Assembly (NCBI GenBank): GCA_012034575.1
Contig: JAAUPF010000046.1
Coordinates: forward strand, 1-40,659
Source of the DNA: Richelia sp. CSU_2_1
GTDB lineage: Bacteria; Cyanobacteriota; Cyanobacteriia; Cyanobacteriales; Microcoleaceae
Direction: 5' to 3'
Length of the DNA: 40,659 nucleotides
Positions 26,277 to 36,562 of this stretch are shown piece by piece. Both the position numbers and the translations under genes were made by a program. Position 1 is the stretch's first letter. Each line of letters begins with the position of its first letter. Below the pieces are notes generated by a model. That model saw nothing but the letters and a program-made list of their open reading frames with translations. It had not been told where the DNA came from and searched no databases.

Positions 26277-27185
26277 GTGACTCAAACTACAAATTTAACA
26301 ACTCAAACTAATTCTGGTAATTATCCCGCAACAGTTGAGAAATATCTCTGGAATTGGCAAGGAAGGGCGATCGAAATTATTTACGAAACCAGAGGACAGG
26401 GAAAACCCGTATTGTTGCTGCCCGCATTCAGTACGATTTCCACGCGAGAAGAAATGCGTCCTTTGGCAGAATTGTTAGCCCCTAACTTTCAAGTTGTGAG
26501 TTTAGATTGGCCGGGTTTTGGCGAATCTTCGCGGCCGCCGATCGACTACCAACCGCAATTATACCATCAATTTCTCCAGGATTTTGTCGGAGCAGTTTTT
26601 AACAGTCCGATCGCCGTAGTTGCTGCCGGCCACGCTGCCGGTTATGTGATGGAATTAGCGCAGTCAAAGCCCGATGTTTGGTCGAAAATCGTGTTAGCTG
26701 CACCGACTTGGCGCGGGCCTTTACCGACGATGAGCAAAGGTCAAAGCGAGTGGCACGAAATGGTGAGAGAATTAGTTCGATCGCCCTTAGTCGGACAGTT
26801 TCTTTATAAACTAAATACAACACCTGCATTCCTTGCTTGGATGTGCCGCCGTCACGTCTTCGCCGACGCAGCAAAAATCACTCCTGATTTCATTCAAAAC
26901 AAGTCGCAAGTTACTCAAAAAACCGGGGCGAGATTTGGTTCGGCGGCTTTTGTAACCGGCGGTTTAGATACTGCGAAAACGCGGGAAGAATTTCTGGCAA
27001 AATTCCAAGGATTAGCAGTGCCGGTGATGGTGGTAATTGCTGAGAAATCGCCGCCAAAATCTCAGGCGGAAATGGCAGCAATGGCTCAATTGCCGGGTGT
27101 AGAATCGCGAGAAATTCCCGGTTCTTTGGCTTTGCATGAAGAGTTTGCAGCGGATTTGGCAAGTGCGATCGAGTCTTTTATTTAA
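26277..27185 (+). CDS. Alpha/beta-hydrolase fold protein with Ala in the nucleophile position
   Basis: A 302-aa protein from the GTG at 26277 (CAGGAAGACAAGCC precedes it). The fold is clear: VLLLPAFSTIS (oxyanion strand), VVSLDWPGFGESSRP, and the elbow VVAAGHAAGYVMELA near 115-130. The elbow reads GHAAG, where an active hydrolase has GHSxG. The codon is GCT, so the serine is absent by sequence. Late segments VMVVIAEKSPPK and LALHEEF (a possible His) are in place. It may be a binding or non-hydrolytic member (some use other chemistry), or this residue may be a family feature in cyanobacteria. The substrate is unknown. Confidence 0.82.
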   Translation: MTQTTNLTTQTNSGNYPATVEKYLWNWQGRAIEIIYETRGQGKPVLLLPAFSTISTREEMRPLAELLAPNFQVVSLDWPGFGESSRPPIDYQPQLYHQFLQDFVGAVFNSPIAVVAAGHAAGYVMELAQSKPDVWSKIVLAAPTWRGPLPTMSKGQSEWHEMVRELVRSPLVGQFLYKLNTTPAFLAWMCRRHVFADAAKITPDFIQNKSQVTQKTGARFGSAAFVTGGLDTAKTREEFLAKFQGLAVPVMVVIAEKSPPKSQAEMAAMAQLPGVESREIPGSLALHEEFAADLASAIESFI

Positions 27186-27335
27186 AACGAAGAAACCACA
27201 ATTCGGGGTCGATTCGCTAACCATATTTGCCAATATATTGACAATCTCAAAAACCCTTGAACCCAGCGGGCAAATTGCAGTCGATCGATCGAACTTAATA
27301 TCGTTCCTATTTCAGCTAGTGGATGTGAAAAATAC

Positions 27336-28319
27336 GTGTTTTTTCTGCGATGGTTTAAGTTAATATTTGCAGCATTAGTTGCAATTATTTGTATTATTTG
27401 CTGTGAATTTTCTTTGCCAGTTTATGCAGTGGGATACCCGCAGTTTCCCGATGCGCGATCGAGTATTATTGAAGGCGCGATCGACTTTCACATTCATTCT
27501 TCTCCCGATGTGATTCCCCGCAGGTTGGATGATTTTGAAGTAGCGAAATTAGCAGCGCGATCGCGCATGAAAGCTGTTGTGTTAAAAAATCATTTTATGA
27601 GTACAGCAGCCCGCGCAGTTTTAGTTAATAAAATTGTACCAGAAATCGAAGTTTTTGGCGGAATTGTTCTCAATTATTCGGTGGGCGGTATCAATCCTCA
27701 AGCTGTAGAAGCAATGCACCGCATCGGCGGCAAATACGGTAAAGTAGTTTGGCTTCCCACAGTTGATGCTGCTTATCATTTACAGGTTTTTCAAAAGTCG
27801 GGAAGCGGGATTCAAGTAGCAAAAAATGGCAAACTTTTACCGGAAACTGAAGCGGTAATCCAGATAGCGGCGAGAGATAATTTAGTATTGGAAACCGGGC
27901 ATATTTCACCGGCAGAAGTAATGGCAGTTGTTGAGAAAGCTCGCCAAATCGATTTTAAAAACCTCCTGATCACCCACGCAATGGCCGATGTACCCGGTTT
28001 GTCCTTAGAAAATCTGCAAACAGCCGCCCGGATGGGAGCGTTTCTAGAACTTGCATTTGTCAACGATTTGATGGGAGAAAATGCTGCCGATGCGGGACAT
28101 AGAAACTGGCATCAAGTATCGATTAGCAAGATGGTAGCAGCAATTAAATTAATTGGAGCGGAGCATTTTATTTTAAGCACTGATTTGGGAAGAAAGCCCG
28201 ATCCTTTACCTGCGGAAGGTTACAAGTTATTTGTCGAAAAATTGATGGATGAGGGTATCTATCAGGGGGAAATCGATTTGATGATGAAGCAAAATCCCGC
28301 TAGATTGTTAGGGATTTAG
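27336..28319 (+). CDS. Exported metal-dependent hydrolase-like protein (DUF6282-like)
   Basis: A 327-aa protein from the GTG at 27336. The N-terminal ~30 residues are hydrophobic ([23 protein letters not shown]) and look like a signal peptide or anchor. The domain that follows resembles TIM-barrel amidohydrolases and PHP-type enzymes: DFHIHSSPD (HxH metal site), [18 protein letters not shown] and STDLGR are possible metal-binding segments. The pattern fits DUF6282, a family without a firm function. The reaction and substrate are unknown. It lies 150 bases after the alpha/beta hydrolase on the same strand, and heptamer repeats start right after its stop codon. Confidence 0.7.
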
Positions 28320-28368
28320 AATTGGGAATTGGGAATTGGGAATTGGGAATTGGGAATTGGGGATTGGT
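28320..28368. repeat. Heptanucleotide tandem repeat (ATTGGGA)n
   Basis: About six units of ATTGGGA, directly behind the stop codon of the DUF6282-like gene. Same heptamer as at 6600-6666. Confidence 0.85.
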
Positions 28369-28388
28369 AATAGATCGCGCAGGCCTCC

Positions 28389-28453
28389 GGGTGAAGCATT
28401 CGGGTATAAAGCCTGAAATTTATTGCCGAGATTATCGCCCGAATGCTTCACCC
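28389..28453. repeat. Perfect 16-base inverted repeat, MITE-like
   Basis: GGGTGAAGCATTCGGG (28389-28404) and CCCGAATGCTTCACCC (28438-28453) are perfect arms with a 33-base loop, followed by CTACA as in the other palindromic repeats of this window. CTGTCAA heptamers follow at 28508-28547. Confidence 0.85.
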
Positions 28454-28545
28454 CTACAAGTATATCTCTCTGATACAAGATCTATCTATCAATTATCAAT
28501 CGACTATTAACTGTCAACTGTCAACTGTCAACTGTCAACTATCAA

Positions 28546-31407
28546 CTATTCTTGATTGCCTTTAGCACGCACGTAGCCATTATCTACAATCTGCCAAGCG
28601 CCTCCAGAATTGCCAGTTAAATCGCAATTTTCCACTGTAGCAATGCTATCTTTATAAACTGCGATCGCCTCCGATCCATTGTTATTAATCCGACAGCGGC
28701 GCGCAATCAATTTCCCTCCCAATCCTACACCTATTCCCAAACTGCCGTTGTCAAAAATACTGCTATCTTCCACCGTCGCTTTCCCCTCATCTGAAATAAA
28801 GATTCCGTTCCATATCCCGTCATGAATTTGACAGCGGCGGATTTCTGAATCAGCATTCGGGCCGCAAATTCCCACCACAGAATAGTCGGCAGAAGTGATG
28901 TTGCAATCTTCTACAACTAATTCTCCTTGGCGCACATCTACAGCATAATATTTTCCCGTCGCATTGAGCGTTAATCCCCGCACTAAAGCTTTGTCAGTTG
29001 CCATTTTAATGCAGTTTGAATCGATACTTTCAATCACAGTACGATCGACCTCGCCGCTGCTGATAATTTCTACGGATTTGTCGAGAATTAAACTTTCGCG
29101 ATACACTCCGGGATGCACGTAGATTCGCGCGCCAGCAGCAGCTTGTTTCAGCGCTTCGCTAATAGTATTGCAATCGCCTTCGCCTTGCTGAGAAACAACT
29201 AATTCTCGATAATTTGCAACTTCTAGTGCAGAATTAGATGCTGCAAATGACTCTAATTCTTCGGCATCAAATGTATCAGAATCTAGCTCTGTTGCAGGAG
29301 ATTTTACCTGCATTTCCGATAGCTGCGCAGTTAGCTGCGATCGCTCTTCTTTAACAGTTTCTAACTGCTGCTCTAATTCCGCTATTTGAGATTGCAGTCG
29401 ATCTTTTACCTGTTCTGCTGTCTCGATTTGACTTTGAGATTCCGAGAGTTGGGATTGCAAGTTCGATCGCTCTGAATTAGCAGTTTCCAACTCGGTTTGC
29501 AAGTGCGATCGCTCTTTATTTGCTGTTTCTAACTGCCCTGCTAATTCGGATACTTGAGATTGCAGTTGACTGCGATCGTGACTGGCTGTTGCGATTTGAT
29601 TTTGCAGTTCCGAGAGTTGCGTTCCCAAGTGCGATCGATCTGAATTAGCATTTTCTAATTCCGATTCTAAGAGCGATCGTGCTTGAGAAATATCTGCTAA
29701 ACGATTTTCTAATTCCCACGATCGAGATTGAATTTGCTCTCGTTCTTGCTGGTTTGTTGCTAGTTGATTTTGCAATTCCCATACTTGAGAGTTGAGGGCA
29801 GAAAGTGCGGCGCTAGCATTATCTAATTGAGATAGCTGTTCGGAAATTCGAGACTGAAGTTCAAATTTTTCTGTTTCTTTGCTATTTATTTGTTCGTACA
29901 GTTCCGACACTTGAGATTGCAATTGCTGGCGCTCTTGAGCTAAGAAATTGTACTGTTCGTGCAATTCTGAAATTCGATAGTTTAAATCTGTTTTTTCACT
30001 ATTGACTGCCGATAACTGCGACTGCGATTCAGACAGTTGAAAATTAAGCTGTTCTCGCTCTCGATTCGCCAGATCCAACTGCGACTCCAATTCAGATAAT
30101 TGGGAATTAAGTTGTTCTCTTTCTCCATTGGTTGACTCTAACTGCGATCGCAATTCACATATTTGAGAATTAAGTTGTTCTCGTTACCCATTGGTTGACT
30201 CTAACTGCGATCGCAATTCATCAACCTGAGAATTAATTTGCTCTCGTTCCCGATTTGCCACATCTAACTGCGACTGCAATTCAGAAAGTTGAGAATTAAG
30301 TTGTTCTCTTTCTTTATTCGCAGCATCCCATTGCGCCTGCGATTGGGAAAGTCTAGAATTAAGCTGTTCTCGCTCCCGATTTGCAGCATCCAATTGAGCC
30401 TGCAATTGAGATAGTTGAAAATCAAGTTGTTCCCGTTCCCGATTCGCCACATCCAATTGAGATAGCGATGCGGAAAGTTGAGAATTCAAGGACGATCGCT
30501 CTTCGGCAGCGATTGTCAATTGTTGTTCTGATTGTAACAGTTGAGCGCTAAAAACCTCGCGTTCCCGGCTGACAATTTCTAATTGATTTTCCTGTTTTAA
30601 ATACTTAGCTTTAATTTGTTTGTGTTTTTGGCGAGCAATTAGCAACTGAGAATTTAGCGCTTCTCGTTCAACAGAGGCGTTTTCCAATTGAGTTTGCAAT
30701 TCGGACAATCGATCGAGCGATTGCGATCGATCTGTTGTAACTAATTCTAATTGAGCTTGCAAATCAGATATTTGCGAGTGAATTTGCGCCTGTTCTTGCA
30801 GCGCACGATCGAATTCTATTTGAGTTTCCGCAAGTTGTTCCTGTAGCTGTAGTTCTTGTTGGCTTGCCGTTGCTAATTGACTGTCATATTCAGACAATCT
30901 CGATAAAAAATCCGCTCTTTCCGCACTCGCAGATTCTAACTCCGACTGCATTTCAAAAATTCGATCGCCAAGCTGCGATCGCTCTCTTTCCGCTACATCT
31001 AATTGATACTTAACTTCTGCCAATTCCGATAACTGCGCTCGATTTTGTTCGGCATTTTCTAATTGAAATTGCAAGTTAGAAATCTCAGACTCAAATTGCG
31101 ATCGCTCTTCAGTAACAGCAGCCAATCTTGCCGACAACTCCGACACTTGAGAATTTAACTGCTCTTGTTCGGTGCTAGCAGTTTCCCAGCGAGATTGCAA
31201 CTCAGAAAATTGAGAATTTAGCCGATTTTCCTCCTGTTCTTTTTGTTGCAATTCGGAATTTTTGGCAGTTAACTCCGACTGCAATTGCAATACAGCCTGC
31301 TGCGCGCCCTCGCCCCGCACCAAACTGCGTGAAATTTGCTTGTTCAAAATTAGCCAGCAGACGATCGCCCCGCCTCCAAATCCTATTAATAAAAATAATA
31401 ATTGCAT
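28546..31407 (-). pseudogene. Membrane-anchored coiled-coil protein with C-terminal beta helix, split by an in-frame TAA
   Basis: One gene of about 953 codons interrupted by TAA at 30184-30186. The two halves (31407-30184 and 30183-28546) are in the same frame. The protein begins with a membrane helix (LLFLLIGFGGGAIVCWLIL), then about 600 residues of coiled coil made of 21-residue units of the form REREQLNSQLSELQSQLDVAN-like, then a right-handed beta helix (ARIYVHPGVYRESLILDKSV onward, with repeated VEDSSIFDN/VENCDLTGN turns). At the stop, the neighbouring repeat unit reads GGA-GAA-AGA where this one has GGG-TAA-CGA. A 33-base segment is repeated exactly 63 bases apart at 30125 and 30188, so recent tandem duplication occurred at this point. 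Structural role likely; the partner is unknown. Confidence 0.82.
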
Positions 31408-31495
31408 TTTTTTGTTTTATTGAATTGATATAGCCTCCCACTAATTATTTCATAAATCGCCCCCATTATATTTATTGCGAGTCCCAAGCGGAATT

Positions 31496-31604
31496 AGGAC
31501 AAGGCAATGCCGTGTCCCTACAAGGATGGGGTTAATTAATTGGGTGTGCGATCGGCCGCGATCGTCCGATCGATTGCTGTAGGGACACGGCACTGCCGTG
31601 TCCT
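31496..31604. repeat. 27-base inverted repeat element
   Basis: Left arm 31496-31522 (ending GCCGTGTCCCTACA) and right arm 31578-31604 (beginning TGTAGGGACACGGC) match at 25 of 27 positions. The 55-base middle contains GATCGGCCGCGATC palindromes. It lies between the coiled-coil gene and glnN. A relic of one arm is at 2669-2690. Confidence 0.85.
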
Positions 31605-31643
31605 GTTTTGCGGCCGCATCTGTTTTGTGACCCGCGATCGAAA

Positions 31644-33818
31644 CTACTTGACAAACAGCATTTCTTGATACTTCGGCAGCGGCCACAAATCGTCTGCCAC
31701 TTCACCTTCTAAAGCATCAGCATATTCGCGCACCTTATCCATCATCGGACGCAGCGTTTTCGCAGCATACTGCATATGTTCCTCGATCGTACCGAAGTCA
31801 TGCTTGTCCAAAGCAGCACTTAACTTGCTGACAGCATCCATCATTAACTTAGTCAGCGAAGCCGCTTTTTCGGCACTTTCTTTTTCCATTTCAATGCCGA
31901 TCGCCTGCAAATTAGCAATGCTGCCAGACAATTCAGACAAATAACGGAAAGCGGCGGGATAAATCCTAGTTTTAGCCAAACTAATTACCAGTTTCGCCTC
32001 CATTTCGATCGTTTGAATGTACTGTTCGGCATAAACTTCAAAGCGGCTTTCCAGTTCTTTTGGAGTCAGTACGCCAGTTCTTTCAAACAGCTCCTCAATG
32101 TACGGTTCTTTCAAAACTGGCAAAGCATCAGCAGTCGTCGGCAGGTTCAACAATCCGCGTTCTTCAACCGCCATTTTGTGCCATTCGGGCGAATAACCGT
32201 TGCCGCCAAAAATTACTGCACTGTGCTGCTCCATCACCTCTTTGAGTACCGTAAAAGCAGCATCACTGAGGTTCGATCCTTTCGCTAGTTCAGCTTCTAA
32301 CTTGTCAGCTACCCAGGTTAAAGAATCGGTCAAAATCGTGTTCATCGCCACCAACGGACCGGAAACAGACTGATTGGAACCCACGGCCCGGAACTCAAAG
32401 CGATTTCCAGTGAAAGCAAAAGGCGAAGTACGGTTGCGATCTCCCGGATCTTTCTGGAATTCGGGCAAAGTAGCGACGCCCAAACTCATCATCCCTGCAT
32501 GGGTTGAATCTTTAACATCGCCCTTTTTAATTTGCTCGAAAACATCTTCCAATTGCGAACCCAAATAAACAGAAATAATCGCCGGCGGAGCCTCATTTGC
32601 ACCCAAACGGTGGTCGTTGCTAGCCGTCGCCACCACAGCCCGCAGCAGCGGCCCGTACTTGTGAACGCCGCGAATTACCGCACCGCAGAACAGCAAAAAT
32701 TGCAAATTAGCGTGGGGAGTATCGCCCGGATCGAGCAAATTTCCTTGAGTCGCATTACCTACAGACCAGTTGACGTGCTTCCCAGAACCGTTAATGCCAG
32801 CAAAGGGTTTTTCGTGCAACAAACACATGAAACCGTGTTTTTTGGCCATGTTTTTCAGAATCGTCATCGTCATTTGCTGGTGGTCGCTGGCGACGTTGGC
32901 CGCTTCAAAAACAGGCGCAATTTCAAACTGACCGGGGGCGACTTCATTGTGTCGGGTTTTTGCCGGAATTCCCAGGCGGTACATTTTTTCTTCCACGTCT
33001 TGCATGAAGACTTGGACGCGCTCGGGAATGGCTCCAAAATAGTGATCGTCAAACTGTTGGCCTTTAGCAGAGGGGCGACCGAATAAAGTGCGGCCGGTTA
33101 ACAGCAAATCGGGCCGGCTGTGAGCAAAATGAGAATCGACTAAGAAATATTCTTGTTCCGGGCCGCAGCTAGAATTAACCGTTGCGATGTCAGTATGACC
33201 CAACAGTTTTAGCAAGCGAGTAGCGGCACCGTTCATCGCGGCATTAGAACGCAGCAGGGGCGTTTTTTTGTCTAAAGCTTCGCCTGTCCAGGAAATGAAA
33301 ACAGTAGGAATGCAAAGAGTTACGCCGTTATCTGTTTCCATGACGTAGGCGGGGCTGGTGACATCCCAAGCGGTGTAGCCGCGGGCTGCGGAGGTGTTGC
33401 GGATGCCGCCGTTGGGGAAAGAGGAACCGTCGGGTTCGCCTTGCACCAATACTTTGCTGGTAAATTCGGTGATGACTGAACCATCGCCTTGCACTGAGAC
33501 GAAACCGTCGTGTTTTTCGGCGGTGATGTTGGTCATCGGGTAGAAGACGTGCGCGTAGTAAAGCGCGCCTTTAGAAATTGCCCAATCTTTCATCGCGACA
33601 GCAACAATACCCGCTACGGATACATCTAATTTGCCGCCGGTTTGCACTGTATTCTTGATGGATTTAAATACATCTTTGGGCAAGCAAGCCTGCATTTTGC
33701 TGAGGGTAAATACGTCAGTTGCCCACAGTTCTTCTAAGCGGTTGGGGGTTTTGGGAGGCTGTTTTTGGCGGTCGGTAATTTGAGAAATTGCTTGAAAGCG
33801 CGATTTGTTCCCACTCAT
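31644..33818 (-). CDS. glnN: Glutamine synthetase type III (GlnN)
   Basis: A 724-aa enzyme that makes glutamine from glutamate, ammonium and ATP. Length and motifs fit GSIII, not the ~470-aa Gln[14 protein letters not shown] (metal-site Glu), [24 protein letters not shown], and [18 protein letters not shown]. The C-terminal helical region is also normal. In cyanobacteria glnN is induced by nitrogen starvation through NtcA, and a matching promoter lies upstream at 34099-34140. The next gene to the right is divergent and encodes a permease with a PII paralogue, so the region is a nitrogen-response locus. Confidence 0.96.
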   Translation of the reverse strand: MSGNKSRFQAISQITDRQKQPPKTPNRLEELWATDVFTLSKMQACLPKDVFKSIKNTVQTGGKLDVSVAGIVAVAMKDWAISKGALYYAHVFYPMTNITAEKHDGFVSVQGDGSVITEFTSKVLVQGEPDGSSFPNGGIRNTSAARGYTAWDVTSPAYVMETDNGVTLCIPTVFISWTGEALDKKTPLLRSNAAMNGAATRLLKLLGHTDIATVNSSCGPEQEYFLVDSHFAHSRPDLLLTGRTLFGRPSAKGQQFDDHYFGAIPERVQVFMQDVEEKMYRLGIPAKTRHNEVAPGQFEIAPVFEAANVASDHQQMTMTILKNMAKKHGFMCLLHEKPFAGINGSGKHVNWSVGNATQGNLLDPGDTPHANLQFLLFCGAVIRGVHKYGPLLRAVVATASNDHRLGANEAPPAIISVYLGSQLEDVFEQIKKGDVKDSTHAGMMSLGVATLPEFQKDPGDRNRTSPFAFTGNRFEFRAVGSNQSVSGPLVAMNTILTDSLTWVADKLEAELAKGSNLSDAAFTVLKEVMEQHSAVIFGGNGYSPEWHKMAVEERGLLNLPTTADALPVLKEPYIEELFERTGVLTPKELESRFEVYAEQYIQTIEMEAKLVISLAKTRIYPAAFRYLSELSGSIANLQAIGIEMEKESAEKAASLTKLMMDAVSKLSAALDKHDFGTIEEHMQYAAKTLRPMMDKVREYADALEGEVADDLWPLPKYQEMLFVK

Positions 33819-33998
33819 GGTCTTGTTTCCTCTAGTTAATAATCTTACAAAGTGCAGTCGATCGGGTTGCGAAAAAATGTTTGTTGGTGCCTGTTAACAA
33901 TACAATGGTTCAAGAAATACGACAGCCGAAAAAGTCCGTACTGCTGTTTGGGAGCAATACAGAAATTGTTCGATCGCCCTCCCACTGAAAATACTTTC

Positions 33999-34140
33999 AC
34001 TGTTTTGAGGTTCGATCGATAGATGCAACGGTCTGAATTGAATAGAATCTTTATACTGCCGGCGTTTTAGCTTGCCATTAGGTATTTAGCACTAGATCAT
34101 AGTAAGCATAAAAAAAATAAAAGTTTGTAGCTTATGCTAC
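33999..34140. repeat. glnN promoter region, copy A of a duplicated segment
   Basis: Matches 37884-38024: almost identical over ~40 bases (TTCGATCGATAGATGCAACG, then GTCTGAAT), then more loosely up to and including the NtcA box. The rest of 33819-34286 is AT-rich intergenic sequence without a gene. Confidence 0.75.
34099..34140 (-). promoter_or_regulatory. NtcA-activated promoter of glnN
   Basis: GTAGCTTATGCTAC at 34127-34140 is an exact GTA-N8-TAC NtcA site. On the minus strand it is followed after 22 bases by TACTAT (34104-34099), an exact TAN3T -10 box. This is the canonical class II NtcA promoter layout, directed at glnN. The leader would be about 270 bases. The + strand side lacks a matching -10 box at that distance. 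Confidence 0.85.
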
Positions 34141-34295
34141 AGAACCTTAAAAAAAATAGCAAAGTTCGATCCCCTCCGCTTCGCTTCGGCCGTAACTCCC
34201 AAAACCGCTGAAAGCTGGATTTGCAACAAGCTATTGTATTGTGCGATACAGATTTATCCAGGATTCCCGATTAAACAAAGATCTGTGTGGAAATT

Positions 34296-35960
34296 ATGAC
34301 AGATAGAAAAACTCGAAATGTCGATCGAGCCAGTCAGTCAGGGGCGCTTCAATCAATCAATCCAATATTTATCACTTCAAAAATCACCAATCGCATGACT
34401 GACTCAAAAGGAGAACTCAAGCCTACCTTGGGATTGGTAGGAATTACGATTAACGCGATGGCGTTGATTGCACCTGGGGCTTTTTTGTGGACGACTTATC
34501 AACTGCAAGCTCCTCCAGATTCTGCTAAAAATATGTGGGCTGCGATCGCCCTAGCAACCTGCATAGCCCTACTAACTGCAAGCTGTTATGCAACTCTTTC
34601 TAAAGCTTACCCCGAAGCTGGTGCGGGCAGTTCCTACTACTATGCCGAAGCAGCAATCTTAGCAAAAGAAGAACACAAACACTTTCGTTTGGCGCGTTTG
34701 GCAAAGTTTGTGACAGGCTGGGCCGCGCACTTGTATTACTGGGTTTATCCAGGAATTATGATTAGCTTCATGGGAACGCTTGTCATTTACATGGGGCAGT
34801 TGTTTGACCCAGGTTTTGCAACTGATTGGTTCAGCAAAGCCTTAATTTGCTTTATCTTTACCGGGCTAGTGGGCTTTATTGCCCTTCAAGGCGTTACTGG
34901 TTCTACACTGATTAATATCATCATCAACATCGTGCAAATTAGCTCTCTCACTTTCCTGGGATTGTTGATGATTGTTTACCGTTTGGGGCATCCCAATGTT
35001 AACTACGAACACGCCAATGCTATCAGCGTAGTAGTACCTCACGATTTAGCCGGATTGATTTACCAAGCGACGATCGCCATTCTTTTGCTCGTCGGATTTG
35101 AATCAGCGACGGCGATGGCGGGCGAGGCAATTAATCCCCAACGCGATATTCCTCGGGGAGTAATTCTATCTTTATTTATTCAGGCTTGTATCTGCTATTT
35201 CTTTGAGTATTTTGCAGCTAATTTTTTCATCGGCGACCAATATACTGCAACTGTTGACGGCAAAACTGTAACGGGATTTGCCGCAGCATTATCGTCGGGT
35301 GCGCCGATAGGCGATATCGCTAAAATTTTGGGAGATACCCTGCTGTTTGGCAACGGTTTTTTACTGCAAATTACGATCGCCAGTACCGTTGTCATGGCGT
35401 TGATTGGAACGGCCCTATCATCGCTGTCAACGGGTGTTCGCATTAGTTACGCGATGGGGAGCGATCGCGAATTGCCCGCCGTATTCGGCTTTTTACACGG
35501 GCGCTACAACACGCCTCACATCGGGATTTATTTTCTGACTGCACTTTCAGCTTCGATCGGTGCCTATGCGGTGCAGAGTGTAGATAACGTGACGATCGTG
35601 ACGTTAGTTTCTAATATCGGCACGTTCATGCTGTACGGAATTACCTGCGGCGTGACGCTAGTTGCCACTTTAGAACATTTGCTAGAAGAGGAACACAACC
35701 CCATCAAAACAGTTGTAATTCCCGTGTTAGGTTTAGTCATGAATTTACTCATGGTTGGCGGGATTTTCTACTACGGTTTGACTGGATCGGGAAGTGCAAA
35801 AACAAATTCTCTAACTGCGATCGGCATTTCTATCGCCTTCTTTGTGGGCGGATTTGCTTACCTGATTGGAGACAGCTTAATCAAAGGCAAACCTATATTT
35901 TTGCCGCCGGATATCAGTCATCCCCTGCGCGATGGCGCGCCTTCCTCTAAATCTCGATAG
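34296..35960 (+). CDS. APC-superfamily amino acid permease
   Basis: A membrane protein of about 554 aa from the ATG at 34296; a GTG at 34287 and an ATG at 34395 are alternatives. It shows about twelve membrane helices from GLVGITINAMALIAPGAF onward, with the APC-family signature GAGSSYYYAEAA in the second or third helix region and a Glu-rich motif FESATAMAGEAINP with RDIPRG after it. The N-terminal ~45 residues are polar. It imports or exchanges an amino acid or related amine; the substrate is unknown. The PII paralogue starts 13 bases after its stop codon, so the two form an operon. It is divergent from glnN, and the NtcA box lies between them. Confidence 0.9.
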   Translation: MTDRKTRNVDRASQSGALQSINPIFITSKITNRMTDSKGELKPTLGLVGITINAMALIAPGAFLWTTYQLQAPPDSAKNMWAAIALATCIALLTASCYATLSKAYPEAGAGSSYYYAEAAILAKEEHKHFRLARLAKFVTGWAAHLYYWVYPGIMISFMGTLVIYMGQLFDPGFATDWFSKALICFIFTGLVGFIALQGVTGSTLINIIINIVQISSLTFLGLLMIVYRLGHPNVNYEHANAISVVVPHDLAGLIYQATIAILLLVGFESATAMAGEAINPQRDIPRGVILSLFIQACICYFFEYFAANFFIGDQYTATVDGKTVTGFAAALSSGAPIGDIAKILGDTLLFGNGFLLQITIASTVVMALIGTALSSLSTGVRISYAMGSDRELPAVFGFLHGRYNTPHIGIYFLTALSASIGAYAVQSVDNVTIVTLVSNIGTFMLYGITCGVTLVATLEHLLEEEHNPIKTVVIPVLGLVMNLLMVGGIFYYGLTGSGSAKTNSLTAIGISIAFFVGGFAYLIGDSLIKGKPIFLPPDISHPLRDGAPSSKSR

Positions 35961-35973
35961 GTAATTGAAATCT

Positions 35974-36375
35974 ATGCAATTGATTCTGGCAATTATCCAG
36001 CCTGCTAAATTGGATTCCGTCAAGGAAGCCTTAGTCAAACTCGGAATTCAGGGAATGACTGTCACCGGCGCGAAAGGATTCGGGCGGCAAAAAGGAAGAC
36101 CCCTAGCTTTTTTGGGGCTGCTAGATATGGAAGGCAAGCCTTTTACGGTTGACTTTCTGCCTAAAGTCCGAATTGAAATTGTTGTGAACGACGAGCAAGT
36201 TGATGCAGTTGTCGATACTATTGTGGCAGCGGCAAAAACAGGAACAGTTGGAGATGGTAAATTGTTTGTGATGCCGGTGACTCGAACAGTTCGCATTCGC
36301 ACCGGCGAAGAAAACGAAGCCGCTTTAACAATCGAAGAAGCTGCAACGGTGAGCGATTCGCGCAAAAAGAAATAA
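35974..36375 (+). CDS. PII-family paralogue with altered T-loop, paired with the permease
   Basis: A 133-aa trimer-type PII protein from the ATG at 35974. The start (MQLILAIIQPAKLDSVKEAL), KGFGRQKG at 34-41, FLPKVRIEIVV (61-71), the B-loop TGTVGDGKLFV (89-99) and RIRTGE (107-112) all match GlnB. The T-loop differs: where GlnB has QTERYRGAEYTV it reads RPLAFLGLLDMEGKPFTV. It thus lacks Tyr51 and Ser49, the sites of modification, and is longer by a few residues. The C-terminal ~20 residues are an extra charged tail (RKKK). It most likely gates the permease upstream by direct contact in response to ATP/ADP or 2-oxoglutarate. This is inference from the operon. Confidence 0.88.
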   Translation: MQLILAIIQPAKLDSVKEALVKLGIQGMTVTGAKGFGRQKGRPLAFLGLLDMEGKPFTVDFLPKVRIEIVVNDEQVDAVVDTIVAAAKTGTVGDGKLFVMPVTRTVRIRTGEENEAALTIEEAATVSDSRKKK

Positions 36376-36427
36376 GCTAACTTCGAGTCAGTCAAAACCG
36401 ATCGCGATCGGGGACGCTCGAACGATC

Positions 36428-36562
36428 GACTGTCAACTGTCAACTATCAACTATCAACTATCAACTGTCAACTTGCAACCGCAGATGCAAAGCGGATCAA
36501 CGCAGATGAACGCAGATTGATTTCATCAACTGTCAACTATCAACTGTCAACTATCAACTATC
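36428..36562. repeat. Heptanucleotide repeats (CAACTGT/CAACTAT) and GCAGAT repeats
   Basis: Two blocks of CAACTGT/CAACTAT heptamers (36428-36475 and 36528-36563) with an ACGCAGAT-type repeat between. The same units appear inverted at 17135-17250. No gene lies here. Confidence 0.8.
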
